Below, in pieces: positions 26,311-35,015 of a stretch of DNA of 64,000 nt. The DNA lies in contig NZ_JAGINT010000002.1 in the NCBI RefSeq assembly GCF_017876295.1, forward strand, positions 3,596,001-3,660,000. The letters are read 5' to 3'. The notes beneath the pieces are model-generated. The model was not told the DNA's origin. It did not search any database and saw only the letters and a program-made list of their open reading frames with translations. The DNA comes from Kribbella aluminosa. Lineage in GTDB: Bacteria > Actinomycetota > Actinomycetes > Propionibacteriales > Kribbellaceae. Position 1 is the first letter of the stretch, and each line of letters starts with the position of its first letter. The position numbers and the translations under genes were made by a program.

Positions 26311-27390
26311 ATGAACACCCTCCCGAAGCCGTCCGAACAGACCGGTGTCGTCGACCGGCGCATCGAGAAGACCGTCCCGTTGGTCACACCGCTCGCGCTG
26401 CACGACGAGTTCCCGCTCGGTGACGAGCTCGCCCGCACCGTCGCCGCCGGTCGCCAGGCGGTGGCCGACGTACTGAACGGCACCGACGACCGCCTGCTGG
26501 TCGTCGTCGGCCCGTGCTCGGTGCACGACGCCGACGCCGCCCTCGAGTACGCCGAACGGCTCCGCCCGGTCGCCGAGCGCCTCGCCGACGGCCTGCTGGT
26601 CGTGATGCGGGTGTACTTCGAGAAGCCCCGCTCGACGCTCGGCTGGAAGGGCCTGATCAACGACCCGGGCCTGGACGGTTCCGGTGATGTGAACCGCGGC
26701 CTGCGGATCGCCCGGAAGCTGCTCGTCCAGGTCACCGAGCTCGGCCTGCCGGTCGGCTGCGAGTTCCTCGACCCGATCACCCCGCAGTACATCGCCGACA
26801 CCGTCGGCTGGGGCGCGATCGGCGCCCGGACCGTCGAGAGCCAGGTCCACCGGCAGCTGTCGTCCGGCCTGTCGATGCCGATCGGGATGAAGAACCGCCC
26901 CGACGGCTCGATCGCCACGGCGGTCGACGCGATCAAGGCGGCCGCCGTACCGCACGTCTTCACCGGCATCGACCACGACGGCGCGCCCGCGATCCTGCAC
27001 ACCCGCGGCAACCCGGACTGCCATCTCGTACTGCGTGGCTCCGACAGCGGGCCGAACTACGACGCGGAGTCGGTCGCCGGCGCCGTCGAGCTGCTCCGCA
27101 AGGGCGGGCTGCCCGAGCGGGTGGTCGTCGACGCGAGCCACGGCAACAGCCGCAAGGACCACCGCCGTCAGCCGGTCGTCGCCGGCGAGATCGGCGCCCA
27201 GGTCGCGGCCGGCAACCCGGCGATCGTCGGCGTGATGCTCGAGTCGTTCCTGCAGGAGGGCCGCCAGGACCTCGACCCGACCCGCGAGCTGACCTACGGC
27301 CAGTCGATCACCGACGCCTGCATGGGCTGGGACACAACCGTGGAGACGCTCGAGAAGCTGCGGGACGCGACGATCGCGCGGCGGGGATAG
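26311..27390 (+). CDS. 3-deoxy-7-phosphoheptulonate (DAHP) synthase, class I
   Basis: Joins phosphoenolpyruvate and erythrose 4-phosphate, the entry step of the shikimate pathway. 359 residues from ATG 26311 (MNTLPKPSEQ), with GAAAGG upstream. AroF/G/H-type signatures: VVVGPCSVHD (PEP/metal site), RVYFEKPRS, GWKGLINDP, IGARTVESQVHR, GMKNRPDG, HCxxR-like strand HLVLRGSD, and VVDASHGNS. The domain begins within the first 40 residues, as in enterobacterial feedback-regulated isoenzymes. An in-frame extension to 26152 overlaps the leader and is not the start. Expression is probably controlled by the attenuator just upstream. Confidence 0.95.
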   Translation: MNTLPKPSEQTGVVDRRIEKTVPLVTPLALHDEFPLGDELARTVAAGRQAVADVLNGTDDRLLVVVGPCSVHDADAALEYAERLRPVAERLADGLLVVMRVYFEKPRSTLGWKGLINDPGLDGSGDVNRGLRIARKLLVQVTELGLPVGCEFLDPITPQYIADTVGWGAIGARTVESQVHRQLSSGLSMPIGMKNRPDGSIATAVDAIKAAAVPHVFTGIDHDGAPAILHTRGNPDCHLVLRGSDSGPNYDAESVAGAVELLRKGGLPERVVVDASHGNSRKDHRRQPVVAGEIGAQVAAGNPAIVGVMLESFLQEGRQDLDPTRELTYGQSITDACMGWDTTVETLEKLRDATIARRG

Positions 27391-27480
27391 CTGTTCACCC
27401 CCGCGGGGATAGCCGTTCACCCCCGCGGGGATAGCTTCACCCCCGCGAGGACAGCTGTTCACCCTCGCGGGGATCGCGGG
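27381..27480. repeat. Short tandem repeats after DAHP synthase
   Basis: Five imperfect copies of a 20-22-bp unit like gcggggatagctgttcacccc begin at 27381, 27403, 27425, 27445 and 27467. The first overlaps the last codons and stop of the DAHP synthase gene, so the array seems to have grown from the 3' end of the gene. Noncoding. Confidence 0.8.
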
Positions 27481-27491
27481 CTCATTCCAAC

Positions 27492-27518
27492 CCCGCCCCG
27501 AGCGAAGCGAGGGGCGGG
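27492..27518. terminator. GC-rich hairpin downstream of the DAHP synthase gene
   Basis: CCCGCCCC (27492-27499) pairs with GGGGCGGG (27511-27518) around an 11-base loop. It lies after the tandem repeats and about 60 bp before the phospholipase start. No T tract follows; a weak factor-independent or merely structural terminator. Confidence 0.45.
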
Positions 27519-27576
27519 CGCAGTGTTCACCTCCACGTCTCGCGGCGGCTACAGGTTCCGCATAACGTCCGGACCC

Positions 27577-29682
27577 ATGACGGAAATATCCCGGCGCCTG
27601 GTGGTCGGTTCGGTGGTGGGTGGGGCGGCGGTTTCGCTGCTTCCTCCGTCGCTGCACAGCGCGATGGCGCAGCCTGTCCGGCGTGGTGGGCTGCGCGCGA
27701 TCGAGCACGTGATCGTGCTGATGCAGGAGAACCGCTCGTTCGACCACTACTTCGGCACGCTGCGCGGCGTCCGCGGGTACGGCGACCGCCGGCCCCTGCG
27801 CCTGCGGAACGGCCGGAGCATCTTCCACCAGCCGAGATCCGGTGGCGGCGAGGTGCTCCCGTTCTCGCTCCGGAAGGCGGCCGCGGATGCCGGCCGCAGC
27901 CCGGACGACATCCAGTACCTCGGCGCGCTCGCGCACGGTTTCGGCGACGCGACCCAGGCCTGGGCCGGCGGCTGGAACGACGACTGGGTCCAGGCGAAGA
28001 CCGCCGCCACGATGACCCACTACGAGCGCCCCGACATCCCACTGCAGTACGAACTCGCCGAGACGTTCACGATCTGCGACGCGTACCACTGCTCGGTCAA
28101 CGGCTCCACCAACCCGAACCGCAACTACCTGTGGTCCGGCACCGTCGGCTACGAACCCGGTACGACGCAGCGCGCGGTCACGAACGCGGCGTACGACTAC
28201 AACCACGCCGGCTACGACTGGACGACGTACCCGGAACGGCTGGAGAAGGCCGGCGTCTCCTGGCAGATCTACCAGGAGTGGGACAACTTCACCGACAACG
28301 CGGTCGAGTACTTCAAGACGTTCAAGGACGTCGGGCACCGGATCCTCGCGAACATCCCGGGCGGTTACCGGACCACCGAGGAGTTCTACGACAAGCTGTT
28401 CGCGAAGAGCGCGACCGAGCGGGCCGTCGCGCTGCAGCAGCTCACGGAGGCCGTCGACAAGCTGCCGGCCGCGGACCAGAAGCTGTTCCGCAAGGCGATG
28501 TACCGCTCCGAGCCGGAGTCGCTGGTGCCGCGGCTGCGCGCCGACATCAAGGCCGGCACGCTGCCGCGGGTGAGCTGGCTGGTCCCGTCCTCGGTCGACT
28601 CCGAGCACCCCGGCTCGTCCACCCCGGTCGCCAGCGCGAACCTGATCTACGACGTCCTTGACGCGATCGCCTCCGACCCGGAGACCTGGTCGAAGACCGT
28701 GCTGTTCGTCAACTTCGACGAGAACGACGGGTACTTCGACCACGTACCGCCGCCGGTCGCGCCGCAGCCCGGCTCCGGCGACGGCGACGACTGGTACGCC
28801 GGCAAGCCGATCGGTCTCGGCCCGCGGGTCCCGATGACCGTGGTGTCCCCGTGGACGGTCGGCGGGCACGTGAACTCGCAGGTCTTCGACCATACGTCGG
28901 TACTGCGGTTCCTCGAGGCGTGGACCGGAGTCCGCGAGCCGAACATCAGCACCTGGCGCCGGACCGCGTGCGGTGACCTGACGTCGACGTTCGACTTCGA
29001 CCGCAGCTACCGGCAGCCGCCGGTCGACAAGCCCGCCCCGGTGCCGCCGCCGATCGACCGCTGGCACCCGGCGCCGCCCGCGGACCAGGCGCTCCCGGAG
29101 CAGGAGCCCGGCCGCCGCCCGGCCCGCGCATTGCCTTACGGGCCATCGGTTTCGGGATCGGTGGCCGACGGCAAGCTGATGCTTGCCATCAGCAACCACG
29201 GCGCCCAGTCGGCGCACTTCACCGTCTACCCGTACGGCGGCGAACTCCCCGCTCCGGCCCACCTCGACGTCCACCATGCGGCCGCGGACAAGACCCCCGG
29301 CGACACCCCGACCCTGGTGGAGATCCCCGTCGACGGCCCGTTCGAACTCGCGGTCCAAGGCCCTAACCGTTTCTGGGCGGAAGTGGCCGGTTCGTCCTCC
29401 GGCTCCGCGGCGGGCCTCGACGTACGCATCGAAAACCGCGCCGGCGCTCTTCAGCTCCACCTGGTCAACACGTCCCGCAAGCAGTTGACGGTCAAGCTGA
29501 AGGCAACCGGCTACGGCAGCAAGACCACCACGCTGGAGCTCCGCGGCAAGCAGTCCCGTCCGCTGTTCTGGCCGACCGACCACGGCTGGTACGACGTCGA
29601 GGTGACCACCCCCGACGACCCGACGTACCGCCGCCGCCTCGCAGCCCACCTGGAAACCGGCAAACCGGGTATCACCGGCTGA
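27577..29682 (+). CDS. Phosphocholine-specific phospholipase C, Tat-exported
   Basis: 701-residue secreted phosphoesterase of the PlcN/PlcH family that cuts phosphatidylcholine or sphingomyelin to release the phospho-head group, usable as a phosphate or choline source. ATG 27577 starts a twin-arginine signal (SRRLVVGSVVGGAAV). Catalytic-core motifs: HVIVLMQENRSFDHYFGTL, the GSTNPNRNYLWSG region, SWLVPSSVDSEHPG and NFDENDGYFDHV. Two C-terminal beta domains of the DUF756 type follow (from about residue 520). Overlaps the convergent lacI-type gene by 11 bp. Confidence 0.93.
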   Translation: MTEISRRLVVGSVVGGAAVSLLPPSLHSAMAQPVRRGGLRAIEHVIVLMQENRSFDHYFGTLRGVRGYGDRRPLRLRNGRSIFHQPRSGGGEVLPFSLRKAAADAGRSPDDIQYLGALAHGFGDATQAWAGGWNDDWVQAKTAATMTHYERPDIPLQYELAETFTICDAYHCSVNGSTNPNRNYLWSGTVGYEPGTTQRAVTNAAYDYNHAGYDWTTYPERLEKAGVSWQIYQEWDNFTDNAVEYFKTFKDVGHRILANIPGGYRTTEEFYDKLFAKSATERAVALQQLTEAVDKLPAADQKLFRKAMYRSEPESLVPRLRADIKAGTLPRVSWLVPSSVDSEHPGSSTPVASANLIYDVLDAIASDPETWSKTVLFVNFDENDGYFDHVPPPVAPQPGSGDGDDWYAGKPIGLGPRVPMTVVSPWTVGGHVNSQVFDHTSVLRFLEAWTGVREPNISTWRRTACGDLTSTFDFDRSYRQPPVDKPAPVPPPIDRWHPAPPADQALPEQEPGRRPARALPYGPSVSGSVADGKLMLAISNHGAQSAHFTVYPYGGELPAPAHLDVHHAAADKTPGDTPTLVEIPVDGPFELAVQGPNRFWAEVAGSSSGSAAGLDVRIENRAGALQLHLVNTSRKQLTVKLKATGYGSKTTTLELRGKQSRPLFWPTDHGWYDVEVTTPDDPTYRRRLAAHLETGKPGITG

Positions 29683-30775
29683 CCGTCGTCGAGTTGGGTA
29701 CGGGCAGGCAGCCGCAGCTCTCGCGGTGCTCGATCTCGGCCGGGAGGCGTTCGATCCGGCGCGGCGCGAACGGATCCGCGAGGCGCCGCAGCAGCAGTTG
29801 GACCGCGCGTGCTCCCATCGCGTGGAACGGCTGCGCCGCCGCGGTGAGCGCCGGTGAGATCGCGCTGGCCCATTCGAAGTCGTCGAACGTCACCAGCGCC
29901 ATGTCGTCGGGGATCCGCCGCCGAGTCTCCTTCAGCGCCAGCAAGGCACCGATCGTCATCGCGTTGTTGGCTCCGAAGATCGCGGTCGGCGGATCCGGCC
30001 TGTTCAGCAGCGCCATGACCGCGGCGCGACCGCCGGACACGGTCGAGTGCGCGTCCACGATCAGGCCGTCGTCGACGGCGATCCCGGCGGACTCGTGGGC
30101 GCGCCGATAGCCGCGCCGCCGCTCGTCGGTGGTCGACAGACCCGCGAGGCCCCCCAGCATGCCGATCCGGCGATGGCCGATCTCGATCAGATGGTCGACC
30201 AGCGCCGCGGCCACCGACTCGTTCTCGGTGCCGACCTGGTCGGCGCGGACGTCACTCATCCGGTCCACGAGCACGAACGGGGTCTCGTGTTTGCGCAACA
30301 CCGGCAAGGTCGTGTCCTGCCACCCTGGCGTCGGCGCGATGATCACCGCCTCGACGTTGTGCGCGAGCAGGGTGGCGACCGCCTTCGCCTCCAGCTGGGT
30401 GTCGTCGTGGGTATCGCACAGCAGCAGCGCGAACCCGGCCCGGCTCGCCTCCGACTCCACGCCGGCGATCAGGTCACCGAAGTACGGGTTGGAGGCGCCG
30501 GTGACCGCCAGCCCGAGAGCGCGACCGGACGGCTTCGCGACCATCGGCCCCGGGGGTGCGTAGTCGAGTGCCTCGAGGGCGTGCCGGACCCGCTCCCGCG
30601 TCTCGGGCGCGACGTACCGGGTACCGTTCAGGACGTGTGACACGGTGCTGATCGACACCTCGGCCAGCGTGGCCACGTCGATCAGCCGTGCACCGCGACG
30701 GGGGCCGACCATGGGGGAATCGTCTCCGGCCCGGAAACGATCCGCAATCTTTTGCGCAAACCGTTCCGCGCTCAT
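29672..30775 (-). CDS. LacI-family transcriptional regulator of the adjacent sugar importer
   Basis: 367-residue repressor: an N-terminal HTH (RLIDVATLAEVSISTVSHVLNG, with the hinge helix ERVRHALEALDY) and a periplasmic-binding-like sensor domain (LGLAVTGASNPYFGDLIAGVE onward). ATG 30712 (MVGPRRGARLIDVA) is an alternative start that places the HTH at the usual distance and leaves the palindrome at 30751 in the promoter region. It is divergent from a sugar ABC operon and probably represses it and itself; the inducer is unknown. Confidence 0.92.
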   Translation of the reverse strand: MSAERFAQKIADRFRAGDDSPMVGPRRGARLIDVATLAEVSISTVSHVLNGTRYVAPETRERVRHALEALDYAPPGPMVAKPSGRALGLAVTGASNPYFGDLIAGVESEASRAGFALLLCDTHDDTQLEAKAVATLLAHNVEAVIIAPTPGWQDTTLPVLRKHETPFVLVDRMSDVRADQVGTENESVAAALVDHLIEIGHRRIGMLGGLAGLSTTDERRRGYRRAHESAGIAVDDGLIVDAHSTVSGGRAAVMALLNRPDPPTAIFGANNAMTIGALLALKETRRRIPDDMALVTFDDFEWASAISPALTAAAQPFHAMGARAVQLLLRRLADPFAPRRIERLPAEIEHRESCGCLPVPNSTTVSR

Positions 30776-30781
30776 CTGAGC
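30751..30781. promoter_or_regulatory. Candidate LacI-type operators between regulator and sugar importer
   Basis: TTTGCGCAAA (30751-30760) is a perfect 10-bp palindrome with the CG centre typical of LacI-family sites. GCTCA-TC-TGAGC (30770-30781) is a second one. Both lie between the alternative regulator start (30712) and the importer start (30859). Confidence 0.5.
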
Positions 30782-30858
30782 GGTTCTACGTTGGCCGGAA
30801 CCAAGCGGTCACCCGGCCGTGGATCCCTAGGACGATCAGGAATCGCAGGAGGTCTCCG

Positions 30859-31887
30859 ATGAAGCTCACCGGAACCCGGCGCTCGGTCTCCACGCTGTCC
30901 GCACTCGTGTGCGTCGGCGCGGTCGCGCTCAGCGCCTGTACGACGACAAAGACGTCAGGGTCAGGCTCCGGCTCGGGCGGCTCCGGGCCGGTCAAGATCG
31001 GCCTGGTCACCAAGACCGAAACCAATCCGTACTTCGTGAAGTTGCGCGACTCGGCCAAGGCGGCGGCCGAGAGCAAGGGCGGCACGCTGGTTGCGCTGGC
31101 CGGCAAGTTCGACGGTGACAACGAGGGGCAGGTGACCGCGATCGAGAACCTTGTGCAGCAAGGCGTCAAGGGCATCCTGATCACCCCGAGCAACTCGGCG
31201 GGCGTGCTCGGAGCCATCAAACAGGCACAGGACAAGGGTGTCATCGTGATCGCACTCGACACCGCGACCACCCCGGCCGATGCCGTCACCGCGACGTACG
31301 CGACGAACAACGAGTCGGCCGGCAAGCTGATCGGTCAGTACGTGAAGGCACGGCTCGGCAGCACCCCGCCGAAGCTGGTGATGATGGACCTGGACCCGAG
31401 CGCCAGCGTGGGCGTCCAGCGGCACAACGGTTTCCTCGAAGGGATGGGCCTGCCGCTGAACACGCCGGACGTCATCGGCAGCGCGCTCACCCAGGGCGAT
31501 CAGACCAAGGCGCAACAGGCGATGGAGAACCTGCTGCAACGGGTCGGCGGCCAGGTGAACGCGGTGTACAACATCAACGAGCCGGCCGCGCGCGGCGCGT
31601 ACCAGGCACTGAAGGAGAAGGGCCTGACCGGCAAGGTGATCGTCGGGGCGATCGACGGTGGCTGCCAGGGCGTGCAGAACGTGAAGGACGGCCAGTTCGT
31701 GGCCACGGTGATGCAGTTCCCGAAGAAGATGGCCGAGGACGGCGTGAACGCGGTCTTCGACTACGCGAAGTCGGGCAAGAAGCCGTCCGGGTTCATCGAC
31801 ACCGGCGCCACGCTGATCACCGACAAGCCGGTCCCGGGTCAGGCGTCCAAGGACACCGCCTGGGGCGCCCAGAACTGCTGGGGGTGA
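30859..31887 (+). CDS. Sugar ABC transporter substrate-binding lipoprotein
   Basis: 342-residue periplasmic-binding-protein-like receptor (RbsB/FrcB type) from ATG 30859, with AGGAGG upstream. The lipoprotein signal ends at the lipobox LSAC, followed by a Gly/Ser linker. The core starts VKIGLVTKTETNPYFVKL and shows LVQQGVKGILITPSNSAG, VIALDTA and GAIDGGCQGVQNVKDGQF, closest in pattern to fructose-type receptors. It heads a three-gene operon with permease and ATPase. Confidence 0.92.
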   Translation: MKLTGTRRSVSTLSALVCVGAVALSACTTTKTSGSGSGSGGSGPVKIGLVTKTETNPYFVKLRDSAKAAAESKGGTLVALAGKFDGDNEGQVTAIENLVQQGVKGILITPSNSAGVLGAIKQAQDKGVIVIALDTATTPADAVTATYATNNESAGKLIGQYVKARLGSTPPKLVMMDLDPSASVGVQRHNGFLEGMGLPLNTPDVIGSALTQGDQTKAQQAMENLLQRVGGQVNAVYNINEPAARGAYQALKEKGLTGKVIVGAIDGGCQGVQNVKDGQFVATVMQFPKKMAEDGVNAVFDYAKSGKKPSGFIDTGATLITDKPVPGQASKDTAWGAQNCWG

Positions 31888-31893
31888 TGATCG

Positions 31894-32892
31894 ATGTCCA
31901 CGGCAACGACCACCGCTGACACCGGTAGCCGGAGCGGAGCGTTGCGGGTGCTGTTCGCCCGCAACCCCGTGCTCGGTCCGACGGCCGCCCTGCTGGTCGC
32001 GATCATCTTCTTCTCGCTGGCCACGAGTACGTTCGCGAACATCGACAACTTCTCGTTCATCGTCCAGCAGTCGATCGTCGTCGGCACCCTCGCGCTCGGT
32101 CAGACGCTGGTGATCCTGACCAGCGGGATCGACCTGGCGAACGCGTCGATCGCGGTCTTCGGCACGCTGCTGATGACCCGGCTCACGACCGGTCACCTGC
32201 CCGGTCCCGTGGCGCTGGTGCTGGCGATCGTCGCCTGCACCCTGGTGGCGACGCTGTCCGGCCTCCTGGTGAGCCGGATCAAGCTGCCACCGTTCATCGT
32301 CACGCTGGGCATGCTCGCGGTGATGACGGCGGTCACCAACCTCTACAGCAAAGGCACCACCTGGCCGGTGCCGAGCGGCTTGCTGACCTGGCTCGGTACG
32401 TCGCTGTACCTGTTCGGCCGCGTGCAGTTCACGATGGGGATGGTGATCGCCGCGCTCCTGTTCGTACTGATGTGGTTCGTGCTCGCCAAGACCGGCTGGG
32501 GCCGGCACGTGTATGCCGTCGGCAACGAACCGGAGGCGGCCCGGCTGACCGGTATCCACATCGACCGCACACTGGTCAGTGTGTACGCCGTGGCCGGCAT
32601 CATCTACGGCTTCGCCGCCTGGATGGCTCTCGGCCGGACCCCGACCGCCGACCCGAACGCGTACCAGACCGGCAACCTGGACAGCATCACCGCCGTGGTG
32701 ATCGGCGGGACCAGCTTGTTCGGCGGCCGCGGCGGCGTCGTCGGTACGGTCGTCGGCGCGCTCATCGTCGCCGTACTGCGCAGTGGCCTGACCCAGATGG
32801 GGATCGACTCGAACTACCAGAACCTCGCCACCGGCGTCCTGGTGATCGCCGCGGTCGCGTTCGACCAGGCGACGCGGAGGAGGAGCTCATGA
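31894..32892 (+). CDS. Sugar ABC transporter permease (RbsC/FrcC type)
   Basis: 332-residue permease of the BPD_transp_2 family with eight to ten helices. Family marks: LGQTLVILTSGIDLANASIA (the conserved Gly-Ile-Asp-Leu-S/A motif), LPPFIVTLGMLAVM, AVGNEPEAARLTGIH (cytoplasmic coupling loop) and VVIGGTSLFGGRGGVVGTV. Begins 7 bp after the receptor gene and overlaps the ATPase gene by ATGA. Confidence 0.93.
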   Translation: MSTATTTADTGSRSGALRVLFARNPVLGPTAALLVAIIFFSLATSTFANIDNFSFIVQQSIVVGTLALGQTLVILTSGIDLANASIAVFGTLLMTRLTTGHLPGPVALVLAIVACTLVATLSGLLVSRIKLPPFIVTLGMLAVMTAVTNLYSKGTTWPVPSGLLTWLGTSLYLFGRVQFTMGMVIAALLFVLMWFVLAKTGWGRHVYAVGNEPEAARLTGIHIDRTLVSVYAVAGIIYGFAAWMALGRTPTADPNAYQTGNLDSITAVVIGGTSLFGGRGGVVGTVVGALIVAVLRSGLTQMGIDSNYQNLATGVLVIAAVAFDQATRRRSS

Positions 32893-33683
32893 GCGAGCGT
32901 GTGGCTGGGAAGACGGCGATGCTGACGGCGCGGGGACTCGTCAAGCGCTACGGGCACGTCACCGCGATCAACGGCGCCGACTTCGATCTCTACCCGGGCG
33001 AGGTGCTGGCCATCGTCGGCGACAACGGAGCAGGCAAGTCCAGCCTCATCAAGGCGCTCACCGGCGCTTTGCAGCCGGACGCGGGGACGATCCAGCTGGA
33101 GGGCAAGGCGGTGCGGTTCCACTCGCCGCTCGACGCGCGCCGTAACGGGATCGAAACCGTGTACCAGACACTCGCGGTGGCGCCCGCGCTGGACATCACC
33201 ACCAACCTGTTCCTGGGTCGCGAGCTCCGCCGCGACGGTCTGCTCGGCAAGCTCCGGCTGCTCGATCGCAAGGCGATGCGGGTCGAGGCCCGCAACCAGC
33301 TCGACGCGCTCGGCATCGCCACGATCCAGGACATCACCCAGCCGGTGGAGAGTCTCTCCGGCGGCCAGCGGCAGGCGGTCGCCGTCGCCCGGGCGGCGAT
33401 GTTCGGCAGCAAGGTGGTGATCATGGACGAGCCGACCGCGGCCCTGGGGGTCCGCGAGACCTCGCACGTGCTGGAGCTGATCAAGCGGATCAGCAACCGC
33501 GGCCTGCCGGTCGTCCTGATCTCGCACGACATGCCCGCGGTGTTCGAGGTGTCCGACCGGATCCACGTGCACCGGCTGGGCAAACGGGCCGGTGTGGTCG
33601 ATCCGCGGGAGGTGTCGATGAGTGACGTGGTGTCGTTCATCACCGGAGCGGAGGCGATCCCGGCCGAGGCGATGGTGGAGTGA
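32889..33683 (+). CDS. Sugar ABC transporter ATP-binding protein (single-domain, FrcA type)
   Basis: 264-residue ATPase from ATG 32889. Walker A GDNGAGKSS, signature LSGGQRQA, Walker B VVIMDEPTAALG, switch His in LISHDMPAV. Most ribose-class importers have a fused double ATPase of about 500 residues; this one has a single domain, like the fructose importer FrcA, which supports a fructose-like substrate. No sugar kinase or isomerase is present in the operon. Confidence 0.92.
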   Translation: MSERVAGKTAMLTARGLVKRYGHVTAINGADFDLYPGEVLAIVGDNGAGKSSLIKALTGALQPDAGTIQLEGKAVRFHSPLDARRNGIETVYQTLAVAPALDITTNLFLGRELRRDGLLGKLRLLDRKAMRVEARNQLDALGIATIQDITQPVESLSGGQRQAVAVARAAMFGSKVVIMDEPTAALGVRETSHVLELIKRISNRGLPVVLISHDMPAVFEVSDRIHVHRLGKRAGVVDPREVSMSDVVSFITGAEAIPAEAMVE

Positions 33684-33689
33684 GCCTGC

Positions 33690-34178
33690 TCAGCGGGCAA
33701 TAGCCGCGGTGCGTGCTCTTGTGACGGTGATCAGGTCGGCGGGGGACAGGCCGATGTCGAGACCGCGCCGGCCGCCCGACACGTAGACGGTCGGGTGGTC
33801 GGCGGCGGTGCTGTCGACGACCGTGGGCAGCGCGCGCTTCTGGCCGATCGGGCTGATCCCGCCGACGACGTACCCGGTGCTGCGCTCGGCGGCGGACGGG
33901 TCGGCCATCATCGCCTTCTTCCCGCCGGCCGCGGCCGCGATCGCCTTCAGGTCGAGCTGCTTGCCGACCGGTACGACGCCGACCGTGAGCTTGCCGTCCA
34001 CCTCGACGAGCAGGGTCTTGAACACCTGCTCCAGGTCCAGTCCGAGCGCCTCGGCGGCCTCCAGCCCGTACGACTTCGCCGCCGGGTCGTGCTCGTACGC
34101 GTGCGTCGTGAACTCGACCTTCGCCTTGGTCAGCGCCACTGTCGCCGGGGTCCCCTGGCTCTGCTTCGCCTTAGCCAC
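33690..34178 (-). CDS. ybaK: YbaK/EbsC-type Cys-tRNA(Pro) deacylase
   Basis: Trans-editing protein that hydrolyses Cys mischarged on tRNA-Pro. About 162 residues from GTG 34178 (MAKAKQSQGTPATVALTKA); ATG 34202 is an in-frame alternative. Family features: FTTHAYEHDPAAKSYGLEAAEALG, VFKTLLVEVDGKL, VVPVGKQLDLKAIA, and GYVVGGISPIGQKRALPTVVD, including the conserved Lys/Gly pocket residues. It overlaps the upstream regulator gene by 8 bp, hence co-transcribed. Confidence 0.92.
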   Translation of the reverse strand: MAKAKQSQGTPATVALTKAKVEFTTHAYEHDPAAKSYGLEAAEALGLDLEQVFKTLLVEVDGKLTVGVVPVGKQLDLKAIAAAAGGKKAMMADPSAAERSTGYVVGGISPIGQKRALPTVVDSTAADHPTVYVSGGRRGLDIGLSPADLITVTRARTAAIAR

Positions 34179-34941
34179 GGATCGACTGTACGAGACGTAC
34201 ACAGCAGTGGCCGGGCGTGGGTGCGAGCTCGGCCCGCAGCGGTACGTCGAGACTCGCGAGCACCCCGGCGACCAGGTGCAGGTTCATCCCGCACACCAAC
34301 TGCGGATGCTCCTTGGCCAGCCGCCGAAACGGACAGTTCGCCAGCGCAATCCCATCCACAACCACCCGAGGCTCGAACCCTGCCCCCTCAAGCACCCGCA
34401 CCAACACCTCATCCCCACCACCCGCACGCTCCCCACCGCCCACACCGGCTCCGGCGTTCGCACCGGTTCCGCCGTTCGCACCGGCTGCGGTGCCCACACC
34501 GCTCCCACCGGCTGCGGCGGCGGTGCGGCCCAGGGATCGGCCGTATTCGTGGGCGCGTCGGTTGGCCGCCTCGCGGGGGGTGACGGTGCCGGTCTCGGCG
34601 TCCTGGATCGCGGCGGCCAGCAGCTGGCCGGCGACGGCGTACTGGCGTTCCGGGAGGCTGATCTCGATCTCCCGGTCGGAGCGGTGGTAAAGCTTCGCCG
34701 GTCGTCCGGCGCCCGGACCGGTGCGACCGGTACGGCGCTCGTAGCAGGTCTCGAGCAGCCCCTCCCCGGTGAGCCGGTCGAGGTGGAACGCGGCCGTCGT
34801 CCGCGGAATCCCGAGCGCGCTCGCGGCGTCGTCGCGGCTGACCGGCTCGGCGTGCGCGACCACGTACTCGTAGAGCCGGCGCCGGGTCGGCTCCTCCAGT
34901 ACGGCGACCGCCTGGACGGCGGCATCGCGCGAGGTGTCCAC
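34171..34941 (-). CDS. ArsR/SufR-like HTH regulator with C-terminal cysteines
   Basis: 256-residue COG2345-type regulator. An N-terminal winged helix (EEPTRRRLYEYVVAHAEPVS, ALGIPRTTAAFHLDRL, then a wing GRPAKLYHRS) is followed by a dimer/sensor domain ending in NCPF, VCGMNLHLVAG and GHCCVRL. This Cys pattern matches SufR-type iron-sulfur sensors. A Gly/Ala-rich insert of about 35 residues (GGSGVGTAAGANGG onward) interrupts the middle. It is divergent from folE and probably binds the intergenic inverted repeat. Not next to a suf operon here, so its targets may differ. Confidence 0.85.
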   Translation of the reverse strand: MDTSRDAAVQAVAVLEEPTRRRLYEYVVAHAEPVSRDDAASALGIPRTTAAFHLDRLTGEGLLETCYERRTGRTGPGAGRPAKLYHRSDREIEISLPERQYAVAGQLLAAAIQDAETGTVTPREAANRRAHEYGRSLGRTAAAAGGSGVGTAAGANGGTGANAGAGVGGGERAGGGDEVLVRVLEGAGFEPRVVVDGIALANCPFRRLAKEHPQLVCGMNLHLVAGVLASLDVPLRAELAPTPGHCCVRLVQSIRG

Positions 34942-34963
34942 GGAATGATTCTATCGACAACTT

Positions 34964-34978
34964 CTGTTGGTCAAACAG
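34964..34978. promoter_or_regulatory. Inverted repeat in the regulator-folE intergenic region
   Basis: CTGTT-GGTCA-AACAG, five-base arms within the only AT-rich part of the 74-bp divergent promoter region. Candidate operator for the SufR-like regulator; short, so moderate support. Confidence 0.35.
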
Positions 34979-35015
34979 TATGATGACAGTTCGCTGATAC
35001 CTCAGGAGAGTGCAG

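Noticed and set aside
26134..29649. 1171-codon minus-strand frame
   Set aside because: Antisense to DAHP synthase and phospholipase C; low-complexity Arg/Val/Gly product.
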